Shown: positions 60,201 to 62,680, counted from the first letter of the stretch. The stretch is DNA of 64,000 nucleotides from Bombyx mori (GCF_030269925.1 NC_085116.1:14322001-14386000), one strand, 5' to 3'. Notes: generated from the letters alone by a model not told the origin. Numbers and translations: made by a program.

Positions 60201-62680
60201 TAAAGTGATAGTATCAAGTCAGAAAAGTGACATAGGATATTTTTTATCCCGAAAAAAACATCTCGTTCCCCATGTGAAACTACACGGACAGATTTTCTTG
60301 ATCGCGCGACGAAGCCGCAGGTAATTTAATATTCTTAATATTTCTTTAAGTTAAAACTAAGAAAAAAGACAATTTAAATTTATAGTATTCTCCGTGATTT
60401 CAGAGTCGCAGATATAACTAAAATTACTTTTATGGTTTGATCTCGCGTGTCGTCATTAAGCTATTTCCGACGTTTTGAATACTTTAAATTCGCGACAGTC
60501 AAGTTTAACTACGTCGAAACTAAATATCCGAGGTCAAGGCGTCAACTTTGAATTAAATATTGGAACCTAACATCGTAGAGTGTGGCGTGACCGGATCGAT
60601 TGAACTTTGTTTCATTATATCGTGTTACCAACGAAAAGCACTGCTCAGCCGGTCGCGATCACGTGTTCCGTTAAGCATCCGATATATCGGAAATTGTAAA
60701 ACTAAAAAAAAACACTATCTAAATTACACTATCAAAGTGTAGATGTTTTATGTTAGCTTGTGTGTATCTGAACTGTTCCAGGAAACGGAAGTGGTGCTGG
60801 TGACATTTGAGAAGAGAAAAATGAGAAACACATTTCAAAATTACAGTTTTCAGTGTTTCAACTATACGCAGTGTATCGTGATATGGCGGGGGCGGTGAAT
60901 CTACGATCACCAGCAAGCACGAGGAGCCGCTACCACCAGTCGGACTCCTGCGCCTCCAGAGAAAAACAGGAGGAAGAGGAACACCGAAATTCTCCTCTAT
61001 CCAGTCCTGCCATTCCTCCTAGGAATCTAGCCCTTGAGAAAGGCGCGCGAGAATCACCTAATATCTAGACAGAGCTTGAGAACAATCTTGGAAAATCAGT
61101 CTCTTTTTGTAATCAGCGAGTATTGTCCAAATTCTACTAAGTCTAATGTAAAGTATTTCATAAATATTACATGAAGTAATTAGAATAGTAGTCGTGCCTT
61201 TATGGTATTAGTATGATAATTGCCCCAAATTTTATTGCTTAGGTGGGTGGACGAGCTCACAGCCCACCTGGTGTTAAGTGGTTACTGGAGCCCATAGACA
61301 TGCACAACGTAAATGCGCCACCCACCTTGAGATATAAGTTCTAAGGTCTCAAGTTTAGTTACAACGGCTGCCCCATCCTTCAAACGTACGTTGTACGTAT
61401 TTTAATCTAACATAGTCATAAATACCTATTCATGTTTTCTTATTAATAGTAATTTGTACTGTTTGCAAAGATATTACGAAAAATAGTATGTGCAAATTTC
61501 CGTGCACAAACACAAACAACACAGTACACGCTTGGTTTTTTTTTTAAGCATAAAATGATAAAATTTTGTACACCGACGTCAGCGATTGGGTATTTTATCT
61601 TTTGAATAAAGATGAAATAGTTTTGTTAAGATCAACTCATATTAATTAATTAAAACTGAATGCATAATATCGGTATTTTTATACAAAAATAGTTGAGAAT
61701 ATAAAGATCATGTTAACGTCTCAACCGAATAATAAATTGCGTTTTTAAAATTAGATATATATCATTTATGTTGTAATGTGTATTTGTCTTGCTTATCTTA
61801 AAAAAAGCGTATTCTCTAACTCTATTAAATTGTCTCCACTGTTTAATTACCTTCATAGTGGTTAGTAAATGAGGGAGGTCGCGTGTTGAGCTCGTACGCA
61901 ATTTAAATCTGAGGCAATTCAGATTAGGACCTCATGCCTCATAGCGAAAGCGACATTTACGCTTTAGCATAAATTTTATGTCTTTTAGCTACACTTACCG
62001 TTTTAGATCAGGCGAGCCCTAAGGAATTTTAACTATTCCATGAAAAAATAAACGGAAGCAAACTTGAGATCAAAGGAGTCCAACTGAAGCTTTCAATGAC
62101 CAGTCAGACAAACCGATGCCTTTTTAAATAGCAGATATAATGTTAGAATACATAGAAAACTATTAGATTCTTGTGCATTTTTAAATATGAATTGTGCATT
62201 TTACTATAACAGTGGAATATTTGAAAATTAAAACATGAGGTATCATCCGTCGAAGCATTTATAAATGAAGCCAGTAATGTTAAATCCTGATTGAATCACT
62301 TTTTAATTCGATTTTCGGGAATAAGATTGAGATACACATTCAAAAATACATCATCTAATCCCAGTGCTTAATGCTAAACTTATTTCGATTTCATTCTAAC
62401 ACTGTTATTTTATGAAAGAAGAATTAAAACCGAAGGCTACTGAAATATATGTATAAACAAAACTTGAATGTTTTATACGAGAAAATAATAAATAAAATAA
62501 ACAAACTTCGCCGTTCTTATACCTTTAATTAACAACGTTCTTTTCACGTCAATTTAATTTCATTCTGTTACGAAAATCTAAAAAAAACTATCTTACCTGT
62601 GGGGAGTTGTTGTATGTTACGCGCTGATTATCAACCGAAGTTGATATTAGGGGCTCTTGTTCTTCGTTTCCGGCAGTCAT
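7122..62680 (-). CDS. white: White ABC half-transporter (13 exons, 687 aa), Bombyx w-3 orthologue
   Basis: This is an ABCG-family half-transporter. In insects White pairs with Scarlet, Brown or related partners to load pigment precursors into pigment granules; in silkworm the gene is known from memory as w-3/Bmwh3. Exons, minus strand: 62680-62597, 46536-46305, 42409-42171, 38936-38865, 38525-38346, 37957-37800, 34659-34479, 31789-31613, 30919-30788, 20260-20032, 14196-14091, 8759-8588, 7223-7122. They total 2064 bases. All junctions are GT-AG and phases agree. The nucleotide-binding domain comes first: Walker [10 protein letters not shown] (120-128), signature ISGGEMKRL (229-237), Walker B LMFCDE (249-254) and switch His286. 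The transmembrane domain follows, about residue 400 to the end. No premature stop, frameshift or missing catalytic residue was found, so the allele looks functional. Introns total about 53 kb and hold all the large retrotransposons. Transcript ends are not determined. Confidence 0.95.
8041..8250 (-). pseudogene. RTE-clade LINE 3' end fragment
   Basis: The minus strand reads [19 protein letters not shown], then [19 protein letters not shown] and a stop. This is the C-terminal signature of RTE-type endonuclease-reverse transcriptases. A (GA)n run on minus (8041-8067) follows the stop after about 20 bases, like the short tandem tails of RTE elements. The 5' part is missing. Confidence 0.7.
8287..8531 (+). 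repeat. Bm1-type SINE, body and tail
   Basis: A well-preserved copy runs from GGTGGTAGGACCTCTTGTGA to CATCTAAGCAATAAAAAA. The tRNA-like head is absent. Confidence 0.9.
8588..8759 (-). CDS. white: white exon 12
   Basis: It codes residues 597-654 with [20 protein letters not shown] and [11 protein letters not shown], the extracellular loop region before the last helix. Extracellular Cys residues follow ([14 protein letters not shown]). It starts by completing a split Gly codon. Confidence 0.95.
9183..9571 (+). repeat. Gypsy element 5' LTR
   Basis: It starts TGTGGCATC and ends CCGCTACA (TG...CA). The GC-rich first third contains GCGCGCGCCAATCAGG. Fragments of a close relative recur at about 32990-34250. 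Confidence 0.95.
9573..9590 (+). promoter_or_regulatory. Primer-binding site, tRNA-Trp
   Basis: TGGTGACCCCGACGTGAT starts one base after the LTR. It is the exact complement of the CCA-bearing 3' end of insect tRNA-Trp as I recall it. Confidence 0.85.
9609..10496 (+). CDS. Gypsy element Gag, 295 aa
   Basis: This is the structural polyprotein of the LTR retrotransposon. The acidic, Ser-rich N-terminus is followed by a capsid-like region with [20 protein letters not shown] at about 36-55, the pattern seen in Gags of this retrotransposon group. The Arg/Ser-rich C-terminal region carries [18 protein letters not shown], a CX2HX9CX3C finger rather than the usual CCHC. The frame closes at TAG 10494-10496 and overlaps the -1 frame of pol by 40 bases. 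No canonical slippery heptamer is obvious; GGAAAAC at 10472-10478 is the nearest candidate. The frame is open throughout. Confidence 0.9.
   Translation: MASKKDKSSASTSEDTGGSGENTGPNSEVSRVSVRVPPFWPEEPEVWFAQVEGQFALAGINSDSTMYHTVSSQLNQEYARVMKDILTAPPLMDKYKTFKEQLIRRITVSREKKTLQLLQHEELGDRKPSQFLQHLQYLAGPDIPSDFLRTVWTSRLPVNIQTVVASQPKLDLEGAAELADRIVDIVQPSTPVIASAGSRTTSTSTPSSTLELRIEALSRQVEALVNIQSRRGRQHGRRDTRSRSNSRHIRSRSRTQTRQRPDDHPHCWYHFEFGDKAKKCRQPCSYASENSKGNR
10457..13594 (+). CDS. Gypsy element Pol (PR-RT-RNaseH-IN), 1045 codons from first ATG
   Basis: This is the polyprotein for cDNA synthesis and integration. Protease active site LVDTGSDL lies at about 38-45. Reverse transcriptase has FLDD at about 343-346, a Phe variant of YxDD common in Gypsy elements. 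RNase H begins at TDASDKAIG, about 495. Integrase has an HHCC finger at about 683-728, then catalytic Asp in HMDIIGP, Asp in TTDRG and Glu in NGLVERL, with 35 residues between the last two (DD35E). The frame is -1 relative to gag, so expression probably needs frameshifting and the ATG at 10457 is unlikely to be a true start. No stops interrupt the domains. It ends 24 bases before the 3' LTR. Confidence 0.93.
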   Translation: MQLRLGKLQGKPLVASTGCPAPSGRIFVVERKSKVQYLVDTGSDLCVYPRTAIRIPVQAKTKYELYAANGTIIATYGHVNLHLDLGLRRDFRWRFVIADVSKPIIGVDFLSFYNLLVDCRNKRLLDGLTSLFVTAPHRGRIDELQSVRTVLSHEGTKYHDLLRQYPDITRPVGKHVDPKHTTVHHIRITPGPPVTSRPRRLDPERLQIAKKEFEEMLQNGTARRSESSWSSPLHLARKKDDGWRPCGDYRALNARTIPDKYPVRNIQDFTYQLAGKTIFSTVDLIKAYNQIPVHPNDIKKTAITTPFGMFEFPFMTFGLRNAAQTFQRFMDEVLRGLDFAFVFLDDILVYSSSEEEHRQHLKKLFQRLQEYGVLINIAKCHFGKPEVTFLGFHVSSAGIRPLESKVQAILDFPFPATIKELRRFLGMINFYRKFLPKAAEIQAPLNALLCGEKCRGKQPIEATPALQQAFENCKHCLCQSALLVHPDVNAELTIQTDASDKAIGAVLQQRTTKGWAPLAFFSKKLTSSQKRYSPYDRELLAVYEAIRYFRYMVEARTFAVLTDHKPLTYAFTTRRDSCSPRQYRYLDYISQFSTDIRYIPGKDNVVADTLSRIEEVGAATLEYQSLAQAQKTDAELNNLIREGSSLTLKSVRVPGTDVDVYCDMSTSVPRPYITEQFRRQVFHNLHNLSHPGRKATIKLITDRFVWKGIRKDCSKWAKECQKCQRCKVHKHTAAPLSEFKLPTARFRHVHMDIIGPLPISDSYRFCLTLVDRHSRWPEVIPLRDITAETCASAFVAGWVARFGCPEHITTDRGRQFESHLFKAIATLVGTCHHTTTAYHPAANGLVERLHRQLKAAVMCHANPRWTESLPMVLLGIRSAWKDDIQASAAELVYGEPLRLPGQFFNTSAAPPGDDNDLAYRLRGHMNKLAPRPTTWHSENRTFYVPKDLNTTSHVFLRQGPLRKSLEPPYIGPYKVLRRGSKSFDIEVNGKQLTVTIDRLKPAYITRDDGKREDKQKTSEASEEHQRPVQKTRSGRTVTFPDYYRP
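13606..13615 (+). promoter_or_regulatory. Polypurine tract of the Gypsy element
   Basis: GGCGGGGGAG lies three bases before the 3' LTR, where plus-strand priming would occur. Confidence 0.7.
13619..14007 (+). repeat. Gypsy element 3' LTR
   Basis: It has the same 389 bases as 9183-9571 by eye and is followed by the GGTT duplication. Confidence 0.95.
14091..14196 (-). CDS. white: white exon 11
   Basis: It codes residues 562-597: [20 protein letters not shown] then [16 protein letters not shown]. This is a transmembrane helix and is almost identical to fly White as I recall it. It starts in phase 1 and ends in phase 2. Confidence 0.95.
14594..14738 (-). repeat. Jockey-type LINE tail fragment
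   Basis: The complement carries CCACTGAGTTCCTCGCCGG and a relative of GATCCGGTAGTAGATTC, also seen in the 3' UTR of the full-length LINE at 26960-27030 and in fragments at 17695 and 38146. Confidence 0.65.
16178..16624 (+). repeat. Full-length Bm1-type SINE with tRNA-like head
   Basis: The head has pol III promoter boxes: A box TGGCCTAAAGG at 16190-16200 and B box GTTCGAATCC at 16241-16250. A unique linker, the usual Bm1 body from 16380 and an (AAAT)n tail follow. A second small piece of the Bm1 3' end follows at 16640-16667. This copy shows that the family is tRNA-derived. Confidence 0.88.
17695..17812 (+). repeat. Jockey-type LINE tail fragment
   Basis: GTTTCCGATCCGGTGGTAGA and GAGCCCCGTGAGCTCACC match the fragments at 14594-14738 (complement) and 38146-38270. 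Confidence 0.6.
17999..18097. repeat. 99-bp imperfect palindrome (MITE-like)
   Basis: Arms starting TTGTAAAACTTATGTTT and ending AAACATAAGTTTTACAA pair over about 37 bases with a few mismatches around a short centre. No target duplication is obvious. Confidence 0.65.
18310..18425 (+). repeat. Diverged Bm1-type SINE fragment
   Basis: GTGGTAGGATGTGTGCTGAG and CATTAATGCATGTCGGTTTA align with the Bm1 body. Neither end is preserved. Confidence 0.5.
20032..20260 (-). CDS. white: white exon 10
   Basis: It codes residues 486-562: [20 protein letters not shown], then [13 protein letters not shown] and two hydrophobic helices. This is the core of the ABCG transmembrane domain. It ends in phase 1 within a Gly codon. 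Confidence 0.95.
20331..20455 (-). repeat. LINE 3' tail (BMC1-like?)
   Basis: It starts with a T-run and TTGCCCTTGTTGGCAG and ends CAAGCCGCTGCCTACCG, the inverse of 4583-4699. Confidence 0.7.
20575..20835 (+). repeat. Bm1-type SINE
   Basis: The body runs from GGTGTTAGGACCTCTTATGA to an A-rich tail. A short duplicated stretch sits near 20767-20810 around TGTGGGCTGTGGTG. Confidence 0.85.
21128..21491 (+). mobile_element. Helitron-like non-autonomous element
   Basis: It starts TCTACACATATAAATAAAAT after an A and ends GGCGGGTCGCTAG before a T. The 3' end matches that of the element at 32722-34349. It is non-coding. Confidence 0.65.
22384..24057 (+). CDS. Jockey LINE ORF1, Gag-like RNA-binding protein, 557 aa
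   Basis: This is the RNA-binding ORF1 protein of a Jockey-clade element. I place the start at ATG 22384 ([13 protein letters not shown]) because the in-frame ATG at 22291 lies in the target duplication, outside the element. The N-terminal third is Ala/Pro/Ser-rich with an acidic [14 protein letters not shown] patch. The C-terminal part has three zinc knuckles: [27 protein letters not shown] and [16 protein letters not shown]. It stops at TAA 24055-24057, three bases before the ORF2 ATG. That spacing suits coupled termination and reinitiation. The frame is fully open. Confidence 0.9.
   Translation: MEFSPTNTLLAEFLSEKYPALESEFLAYKAKRAVNCSAVPAAPAVSATPAIPASPASARKTPAPYTVASVAPSTPVSPILSRKTPASTAAASVLPQRPSAASVASAAPAPSSSSSDSDSDMEVDLVPASLTDGFTLVQKGKKRAAESRASAAAKISKAANASRPRPPTPVAPCPRATPSPRPVAQTRNQAPPPLILQEKAAWDRVSLALKAKNINFVSARNLANGIQIKVATPDDHRALSSYLRKERISYHTYTLQEERELRAVIRGIPKELDAELVKADLLEQGLPVNSVHRMHTGRGREPYNMVLVALQSTPEGKQIFNVRTVCRLSGITVETPHKKGTPSQCHNCQLYGHSSRNCHARPRCVKCLDNHATILCTRDQKTATEPPSCVLCRTQGHPANYRGCPRAPKINHRVARQNRLRASGPDIKATAPSVSKAKPAFVPAPVPSGSAWAKPLPYTNTAVAPSPAIRPAPAIRPTPVIRSSPVIRSSPATSTPTASDNLALAIDFFQSINFERVNALGDAIRAASTAQHFIAVVQEYADVYASLNTYVLPSLRR
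24061..26943 (+). CDS. Jockey LINE ORF2, endonuclease-reverse transcriptase, 960 aa
   Basis: This is the enzyme for target-primed reverse transcription. An APE-type endonuclease fills about 1-230: [47 protein letters not shown]. The reverse transcriptase covers about 450-740: [55 protein letters not shown] and catalytic FADD at about 683-686. There is no RNase H. All motif blocks are present and the frame is unbroken. Clade placement rests on motif spacing and ORF1 type; BMC1 or a relative is possible. Confidence 0.93.
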   Translation: MAYINRIKPLSVTIGFFNAYGLANQRDQVCDFLRDHQIDIFLVQETLLKPARRDPKIANYNMVRNDRLTARGGGTVIYYRRALHCVPLDPPALSNIEASVCRISLTGHAPIVIASVYLPPDKIVLSSDIEALLGMGSSVILAGDLNCKHVRWNSHTTTPNGRRLDALVDDLAFDIVAPLTPTHYPLNIAHRPDILDIALLKNVTLRLHSIEVVSELDSDHRPVVMKLGRAPDSVPVTRTVVDWHTLGISLAESDPPSLPFSPDSTPSPQDTAEAIDILTSHITSTLDRSSKQVVAEDFLHRFKLPDDIRELLRAKNASIRAYDRYPTVDNRTRMRALQRDVKSRIAEVRDARWSDFLERLAPSQRSYYRLARTLKSDTVVTMPPLVGPSGQLAAFDDDEKAELLADTLQTQCTPSTQSMDPVHVELVDSEVERRASLPPSDALPPVTPMEVKDLIKDLRPRKAPGSDGISNRVIKLLPVQLIVMLASIFNAAMANCIFPAVWKEADVIGIHKPGKPKNHPTSYRPISLLMPLGKLYERLLYKRLRDFVSSKGILIDEQFGFRTNHSCVQQVHRLTEHILVGLNRPKPLYTGALFFDVAKAFDKVWHNGLIFKLFNMGVPDSLVLIIRDFLSNRSFRYRVEGTRSSPRPLTAGVPQGSVLSPLLFSLFVNDIPRSPPTHLALFADDTTVYYSSRNKSLIAKKLQSAALALGQWFRKWRIDINPSKSTAVLFQRGSSTRISSRIRRRNLTPPITLFRQPIPWARKVKYLGVTLDASMTFRPHIKSVRDRAAFILGRLYPMICKRSKMSLRNKVTLYKTCIRPVMTYASVVFAHAARTHIDTLQSLQSRFCRLAVGAPWFVRNVDLHDDLGLESIRKYMKSASERYFDKAMRHDNRLIVAAADYSPNPDHAGASHRRRPRHVLTDPSDPITVALDAFSSNTRGRFRDPGNRTRRTRQRGRRAT
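28425..28667. mobile_element. 243-bp element with 28-bp terminal inverted repeats
   Basis: The left end begins TGAGGCCGTCAGCGCAAAAG and the right end finishes TTGCCCTGACGGCCTCA. The arms match over 28 bases with one mismatch. The interior is AT-rich and non-coding. No clean target duplication is seen, so the superfamily is open. Confidence 0.7.
29197..29677. mobile_element. PIF/Harbinger-like MITE carrying a Bm1 SINE
   Basis: Ends TGCGGCCTACACACGACC and GGTCGTGTGTAGGCCGCA are inverted repeats of about 26 bases, flanked by TTA on both sides (29194-29196 and 29678-29680). The TTA duplication suggests PIF/Harbinger. A Bm1 copy (29340-29582) inserted later. Confidence 0.72.
29340..29582 (-). repeat. 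Bm1-type SINE inside the PIF-like MITE
   Basis: A good minus-strand copy from the tail complement TTTTATTGCTTAGATGGG to GAGGTCCTACCACCAGT. Confidence 0.88.
29779..30020 (-). repeat. Bm1-type SINE
   Basis: Minus-strand copy with T-run at 29779-29787, then TTGCTTAGTTGGGTGGACGA, ending near CGTCCTAACACCAGT. Confidence 0.85.
30112..30382 (+). repeat. Bm1-type SINE with duplicated 5' body
   Basis: The start motif ACTGGTGGTAGGACCTCATG is partly repeated about 28 bases on as TACTGGTGGTGACCTCATG. It is in opposite orientation to the copy just upstream. Confidence 0.85.
30788..30919 (-). CDS. white: white exon 9
   Basis: It codes residues 442-485: [38 protein letters not shown] and IFAVIN. The first two transmembrane segments and the NMTFQN motif are conserved with fly White. 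Both ends are phase 0. Confidence 0.95.
31160..31270 (+). repeat. LINE 3' tail (BMC1-like?)
   Basis: GGCAGGCAGCGGCCTGGCAT through GGGCAATAAAAAAAA, with a small deletion relative to 4583-4699. Confidence 0.7.
31380..31550 (+). pseudogene. RTE-type LINE C-terminal remnant
   Basis: The plus frame reads [18 protein letters not shown] and ends in a stop embedded in an (ATG)n run at about 31540-31551. This resembles the degenerate C-terminus and short tandem tail of RTE LINEs. Assignment is by resemblance only. Confidence 0.4.
31613..31789 (-). CDS. white: white exon 8
   Basis: It codes residues 383-441, including [20 protein letters not shown] and [15 protein letters not shown], the linker into the first transmembrane helix. 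The acceptor TCTAG before CGT AAG was chosen over a second AG six bases on; both are in frame, so a two-residue shorter isoform is possible. Confidence 0.93.
31825..32366 (+). mobile_element. hAT-like MITE interrupted by a Bm1 SINE
   Basis: Ends TAGTGTTTCCCAAAC and CGTTGGGAAACACCG are inverted repeats, flanked by the 8-bp duplication GTCTATCA at 31817-31824 and 32367-32374. The family is the same as 4517-5000 in opposite orientation. Confidence 0.82.
31942..32180 (-). repeat. Bm1-type SINE inside the hAT-like MITE
   Basis: Minus-strand copy from TTTTTTTGCTTTGATGGGTG to GGGCCTACCACCAGTAAG. Confidence 0.85.
32722..34349 (+). mobile_element. Helitron-like element loaded with LTR-derived tandem units
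   Basis: It starts TCTATACTAATATTATAAAG and ends AGCGAGGGCGGGTCGCTAG, lying between two T bases of a Bm1 SINE. Its 3' end matches the element at 21128-21491. Most of its length is the three-unit array at 32862-34278. No Rep/helicase frame is present, so it is non-autonomous. Confidence 0.7.
32862..34278 (+). repeat. Three-unit composite tandem array containing Gypsy LTR fragments
   Basis: Units start at 32862, 33352 and about 33784, each at TTTTTGGAGTTTACTCC, and end in CGGAGCGGACACACACAC. Each contains a stretch matching the Gypsy LTR, from GCGCGCGCCAATCAGG (units 1 and 3) or GCGTTATCGCAGGTGACG (unit 2) to CTCGTATTGTTTCGTTTAAT. Unit 2 has an internal deletion, and a terminal sub-block is duplicated at 33680-33782. 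Confidence 0.85.
34479..34659 (-). CDS. white: white exon 7
   Basis: It codes residues 322-382: [20 protein letters not shown] then [20 protein letters not shown], the linker between the ATPase and the membrane domain. It enters in phase 2 and ends in phase 0 (GAA before GTAAGT). Confidence 0.95.
34958..35350 (-). repeat. LTR of the short element (3' LTR if minus is sense)
   Basis: TGACGGAGGAGAAACG to TTTGCGCCGACA, 393 bases. It contains a pair of TGACGTCA sites near 34999-35020 and a TATAAATA on minus at 35179-35186. Confidence 0.85.
35520..35729 (+). repeat. Two 21-bp minisatellite blocks
   Basis: About four units of GTAGGGTTCTCGGAGGGTAT type (35523-35605) are followed by about five units of GTAGAGTTCTCGGCGGTTCT (35640-35727). 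The unit length keeps frame on the minus strand, reading YDTLREP and YENRREL heptads. Confidence 0.85.
35779..36075 (+). repeat. 27-bp minisatellite, 11 uniform units
   Basis: The unit is CGTACACTGTGGTACTTATG followed by TAGTGGG. Eleven copies show no difference that I can see. On minus it encodes PLHKYHSVR repeats in a 142-codon frame (36164-35736); the plus strand is also open, so coding meaning is doubtful. Confidence 0.93.
36259..36651 (-). repeat. LTR of the short element (5' LTR if minus is sense)
   Basis: A second 393-base copy, same ends. TATAAATA on minus lies at 36480-36487. On the sense strand a frame beginning [12 protein letters not shown] follows the LTR for about 50 residues before a stop and might be a gag relic. 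Confidence 0.85.
37330..37605 (+). pseudogene. RTE-type LINE reverse transcriptase remnant
   Basis: The plus strand reads [20 protein letters not shown] and [19 protein letters not shown], the region before the C-terminus of RTE-type polymerases, and ends IGLIRSIPP and a stop. Upstream domains are absent. Confidence 0.6.
37800..37957 (-). CDS. white: white exon 6
   Basis: It codes residues 270-321 plus part of 322: [20 protein letters not shown] then [20 protein letters not shown]. It holds the H-loop His286, needed for ATP hydrolysis in the family. It ends in phase 2. Confidence 0.96.
37958..38345 (-). other. white intron 5
   Basis: It carries a Jockey-type tail fragment at 38146-38270; nothing else recognised. 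Confidence 0.85.
38146..38270 (+). repeat. Jockey-type LINE tail fragment
   Basis: CTGAGTTTCTCGCCGGATCT and GATTCCGATCCGGTAGTAGA match the 3' UTR of the intact LINE at 26960-27030; GAGCCCGTGAGCTCACC ends the block. Confidence 0.7.
38346..38525 (-). CDS. white: white exon 5
   Basis: It codes residues 210-269 with the ABC signature ISGGEMKRL (229-237) and Walker [14 protein letters not shown] (249-261). It begins [19 protein letters not shown]. Both ends are phase 0. Confidence 0.97.
38526..38864 (-). other. white intron 4
   Basis: A short AT-rich intron without recognised elements. Confidence 0.9.
38865..38936 (-). CDS. white: white exon 4 (72 bases)
   Basis: It codes residues 186-209, [20 protein letters not shown] then VIQE. 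It was located from GT-AG ends and homology to the RVARVDQVIQEL region of fly White. Confidence 0.95.
39270..39366 (+). repeat. Bm1-type SINE fragment
   Basis: CCTGCCTATTTCTGCCGTGA and GCAGCAATGCGTTTCGGCTT match the body; the 3' half is missing here. A further scrap with ATCTACGTTGTTGATGTCTA lies at 39700-39755. Confidence 0.7.
40463..40705 (-). repeat. Bm1-type SINE
   Basis: Minus-strand copy from TTTTTTATTGCTTAGATGAG to CAAGACGTCCTACCACCAG. Confidence 0.85.
42171..42409 (-). CDS. white: white exon 3
   Basis: It codes residues 106-185: [20 protein letters not shown] with Walker [10 protein letters not shown] (120-128), then [20 protein letters not shown], including the Q-loop. The first codon is split with exon 2. 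Confidence 0.96.
42494..42543. repeat. Perfect hairpin, 21-bp arms, 8-base loop
   Basis: Arm 42494-42514 is the exact complement of 42523-42543; the loop is CATTGAAA. The right arm reads in frame with the downstream LINE ORF (ITNDENK), so the left arm appears to be a snap-back copy made at LINE insertion. Confidence 0.85.
42523..44358 (+). mobile_element. 5'-truncated CR1/Jockey-superfamily LINE with TTTC microsatellite tail
   Basis: It has one open RT frame, a short AT-rich 3' UTR and a (CTTT)n end at 44336-44358 instead of poly-A, as in CR1-like LINEs. The endonuclease and ORF1 are missing. It is antisense to white. A target duplication is not clear. Confidence 0.8.
42609..44171 (+). CDS. 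LINE reverse transcriptase, 5'-truncated ORF2, 520 codons from first ATG
   Basis: This is the reverse transcriptase part of a LINE. The frame stays open upstream to about 42497, so the ATG is internal and only truncation sets the start. Motifs in order: [89 protein letters not shown], catalytic FADD at about 244-247, and a thumb/C-terminal domain with [20 protein letters not shown]. The codons are AT-rich, unlike the GC-rich R1 and Jockey copies here. No stop interrupts the 520 codons, suggesting a fairly young insertion that lacks endonuclease. Confidence 0.88.
   Translation: MPATCEEIYKTIHSLNNTNSTGYDELPTFILKQCAIAITPVLCHIINLSLTEGTFPDKLKISIVKPIYKKGHKECINNYRPITLIPILAKIFEKIMHSRLTTFLNKSEVIKSEQHGFQKGKSTTLAAFKLISKITENVDRKIPTVGVFFDMTKAFDFVDHNILLRKCNNYGIRGIAEKWLSSYLSNRQQYVEIRDIDNNNEEVAFKSSLAYNKVGVPQGSILGPLLFIIYINDLPEHIHYPCSLFADDIAVVITKDATLDLNDEINATVSKVIDWMNKNNLKANLDKTRYIQFYNRHKFINNLNITYNNNTLNECNSITFLGLNVDNQCSWNLHIDITCSKINRFSYALWRLTKICNLKTALQAYHGYVASNIRYCIPLWGNSSHINRVFIAQKQCVRAMCNIHPLTSCKPFFQKHNILTVPSIYIQECCLFVKKHPQLYKSCGEYCQFNTRYPTKLMLPSINTRYYHTNCYPMTIRIFNKIPNSIRDLPLTQFKRKLYLWLIDKAYYSVQEFLNDKCCT
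45182..45526. mobile_element. MITE with TIRs, intact copy
   Basis: The ends are TCGTCTTCTCGCATTAAAA and the complement of TCGTCTTTTCGCATTAAAA, with TA on both sides (45180-45181 and 45527-45528). It matches in inverse orientation the two halves of 34719-36769 and so gives the empty site of the LTR element there. Confidence 0.78.
45998..46257. mobile_element. 260-bp element with about 30-bp inverted ends
   Basis: The left end AATTGAATATGCAATTTCGA and its extension AAAGGGCACA are matched by the complement of 46228-46257 with one mismatch. It ends 47 bases from the exon 2 boundary. No target duplication is evident. Confidence 0.68.
46305..46536 (-). CDS. white: white exon 2
   Basis: It codes residues 29-105: [40 protein letters not shown] and the basic stretch [20 protein letters not shown], ending QQRKQLLRN. 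It is the cytosolic N-terminal part before Walker A. The donor is GTGAGA and it ends in phase 1. Confidence 0.95.
46605..46818 (+). repeat. Bm1-type SINE
   Basis: Body from GGGGTGGTACCACCACCC to ATCTAAGCAATAAATAAA, well preserved but 5'-truncated. Confidence 0.88.
48478..48765 (+). mobile_element. Helitron-like non-autonomous element
   Basis: It starts TCTATATATAAAAATGAATT and ends CCGGGTCAGCTAG before a T. The element at 50738-55375 has similar ends. It is non-coding. Confidence 0.65.
49512..49686 (-). repeat. 5'-truncated Jockey-type LINE 3' end
   Basis: A T-run (49512-49528) is followed by complements of GGCCACCAATCATC and GATCCGGTAGTAGATTCATT. The order matches the 3' UTR of the intact LINE (26980-27170), with many differences, so it is a related subfamily. 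Confidence 0.78.
51237..54452 (-). CDS. R1-clade LINE ORF2, endonuclease-reverse transcriptase, 1071 aa
   Basis: This is the polyprotein of an R1-clade non-LTR retrotransposon. The APE-type endonuclease covers about 1-220: [52 protein letters not shown]. The reverse transcriptase covers about 440-720: [66 protein letters not shown] and catalytic YADD. A C-terminal cysteine-histidine motif, [18 protein letters not shown], is typical of the clade. The start ATG (54452-54450) overlaps the ORF1 stop as TAATG. The frame is unbroken. Confidence 0.92.
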   Translation of the reverse strand: MDHTYRFLQGNLNHSAGAQDMLLQTMAEWSIDVAVVAEPYFVPPADDCWFGDVDGLAAIHIRRSAMIPPLAMVTRGPGIVAVQLENTVVIGVYFSPNRPTVEFERFLDGLEVIARHLSPRSVILAGDFNAKSVAWGSPSTDARGRLLEEWAVAADLCIVNRGSVATCVRWMGESIVDLTFASSSIAQRILGWGVVVGAESLSDHRYIRFDLSAPAPTPAAGARGVNPPRSASRSFPRWALKLLKKELLVEASIVAAWTPMRPHPFDVEAEAEWFRGAMHRICDASMPRVGPRHCGRRQSPWWSPEIARLRAVSIRASRRCARHRRRRHLRRDGPVAFAEEETRLHGEYRAAKDALRLAIRRAKEQNMERLLEALEADPWGSPYRLVRGKLRPWAPPLTERLQPQQLRDIVSALFPQEREGFVPPAMGEPSDAIDGEAPAEVPRITGAELRVAVVRMTAKDTGPGPDGVHGRVLALALDALGDRLLELFNGCLESGRFPLLWRTGRLVLLRKEGRPVDTAAGYRPIVLLDEAGKLLERILAARIVQHLVGVGPDLSAEQFGFREGRSTVDAILRVRVLSDEAVSRGGVALAVSLDIANAFNTLPWSVIGGALERHGVPLYLRRLVGSYLEARSVECTGYGGTLHRFPVVRGVPQGSVLGPLLWNIGYDWVLRGALLPGLRVICYADDTLVVARGDDYRESARLATAGVALVVGRIKRLGLDVALSKSEALWFHGPRRAPPVDAHIVVGGVRIGVGVQLRYLGLVLDGRWAFRAHFAELVPRLMRTAGSLNRLLPNIGGPDQVVRRLYAGVVRSMALYGAPVWAEPRNRATMARFLRRPQRTVAIRVIRGYRTVSFEAACVLAGTPPWELEAESLAADYRWRSELRALGVARPSKSELRARKAHSRRSVLESWSRRLANPTWGLRTVEAVYPVFYDWVNRGRGRLTFRLVQVLTGHGCFGKYLHRIGAEPTTRCHHCGHDLDTAEHTLAVCPAWEVQRRVLVAKIGPDLSLPGVVASMLGGDESWKAMLDFCECTISQKEAAGRVRQSSPHYAETRRRRAGGRDRGPVRDPAP
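54452..54888 (-). pseudogene. R1-clade LINE ORF1, C-terminal fragment
   Basis: About 140 residues of the ORF1 nucleocapsid protein remain: [28 protein letters not shown] and [13 protein letters not shown] knuckles, then a basic [14 protein letters not shown] tail. The 5' part was lost at insertion; the frame runs into the target duplication. The stop TAA (54454-54452) shares its last A with the ORF2 start codon. Confidence 0.85.
55501..55773 (+). mobile_element. R1-type LINE 3' tail, strongly 5'-truncated
   Basis: A GC-rich 257-base block with TCTCACATACCCCGCG and GGCCCCCGGCCCG ends in A-run 55757-55770. The 9-bp duplication CGGATTAAT flanks it (55492-55500 and 55774-55782). Its end resembles the 3' UTR of the R1-clade LINE above. 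Confidence 0.75.
56460..57080. other. GC-rich unassigned block, possibly old LINE
   Basis: CCCCTATCCTACTATATGGG at about 56479 resembles an antisense stretch of RTE-type LINEs from memory. The 56640-57080 part has a 107-codon plus frame without recognised motifs. Confidence 0.3.
58371..58888. other. GC-rich island of unknown origin
   Basis: About 520 bases clearly richer in GC than both flanks, with a 109-codon plus frame (58559) of unlikely composition. It ends in CATGTCGTCATTAAAAAATA, a possible LINE tail. Not recognised. Confidence 0.35.
58984..59170 (-). repeat. Diverged Bm1-type SINE
   Basis: Complement pieces CACCTGGTGTAAAGTGGTTA and ACTACCCGTGCGAGCTTA match the family; many substitutions. 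Confidence 0.65.
59193..59303 (-). repeat. Helitron-like 5' fragment
   Basis: Its complement matches 259-370: TACGCGAAGCAAAAACTTTG and GGAGGAGTATGAAATTTC. Only the first 110 bases remain. Confidence 0.65.
60225..60325 (+). repeat. Possible Helitron-like scrap
   Basis: GACATAGGATATTTTTTATC resembles the interior of 50738-55375 and CGCGACGAAGCCGC resembles other Helitron-like 3' regions. It is weak. Confidence 0.3.
60853..61068 (+). other. Coding-like ORF of 71 codons, unknown
   Basis: From about 60883 the frame reads [20 protein letters not shown] and continues with a basic/acidic low-complexity stretch to [15 protein letters not shown] content rises over the ORF and TTTCAG precedes it at 60846-60851. 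I do not recognise it. It could be an exon of a nested gene, a processed fragment or chance. Confidence 0.2.
61229..61387 (-). repeat. Bm1-type SINE, 5'-truncated
   Basis: Minus-strand copy from TTTTATTGCTTAGGTGGGTG to CGGCTGCCCCATCCTTCAAA; the remainder of the body is absent. Confidence 0.85.
62597..62680 (-). CDS. white: white exon 1 (start codon)
   Basis: It codes residues 1-28, [20 protein letters not shown] then VTYNNSPQ, ending in CCACAG before GTAAG. The start ATG (62680-62678) is the only one in this frame near the donor. The EEQEPLI start resembles the QEDQELLI of fly White. Confidence 0.93.
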
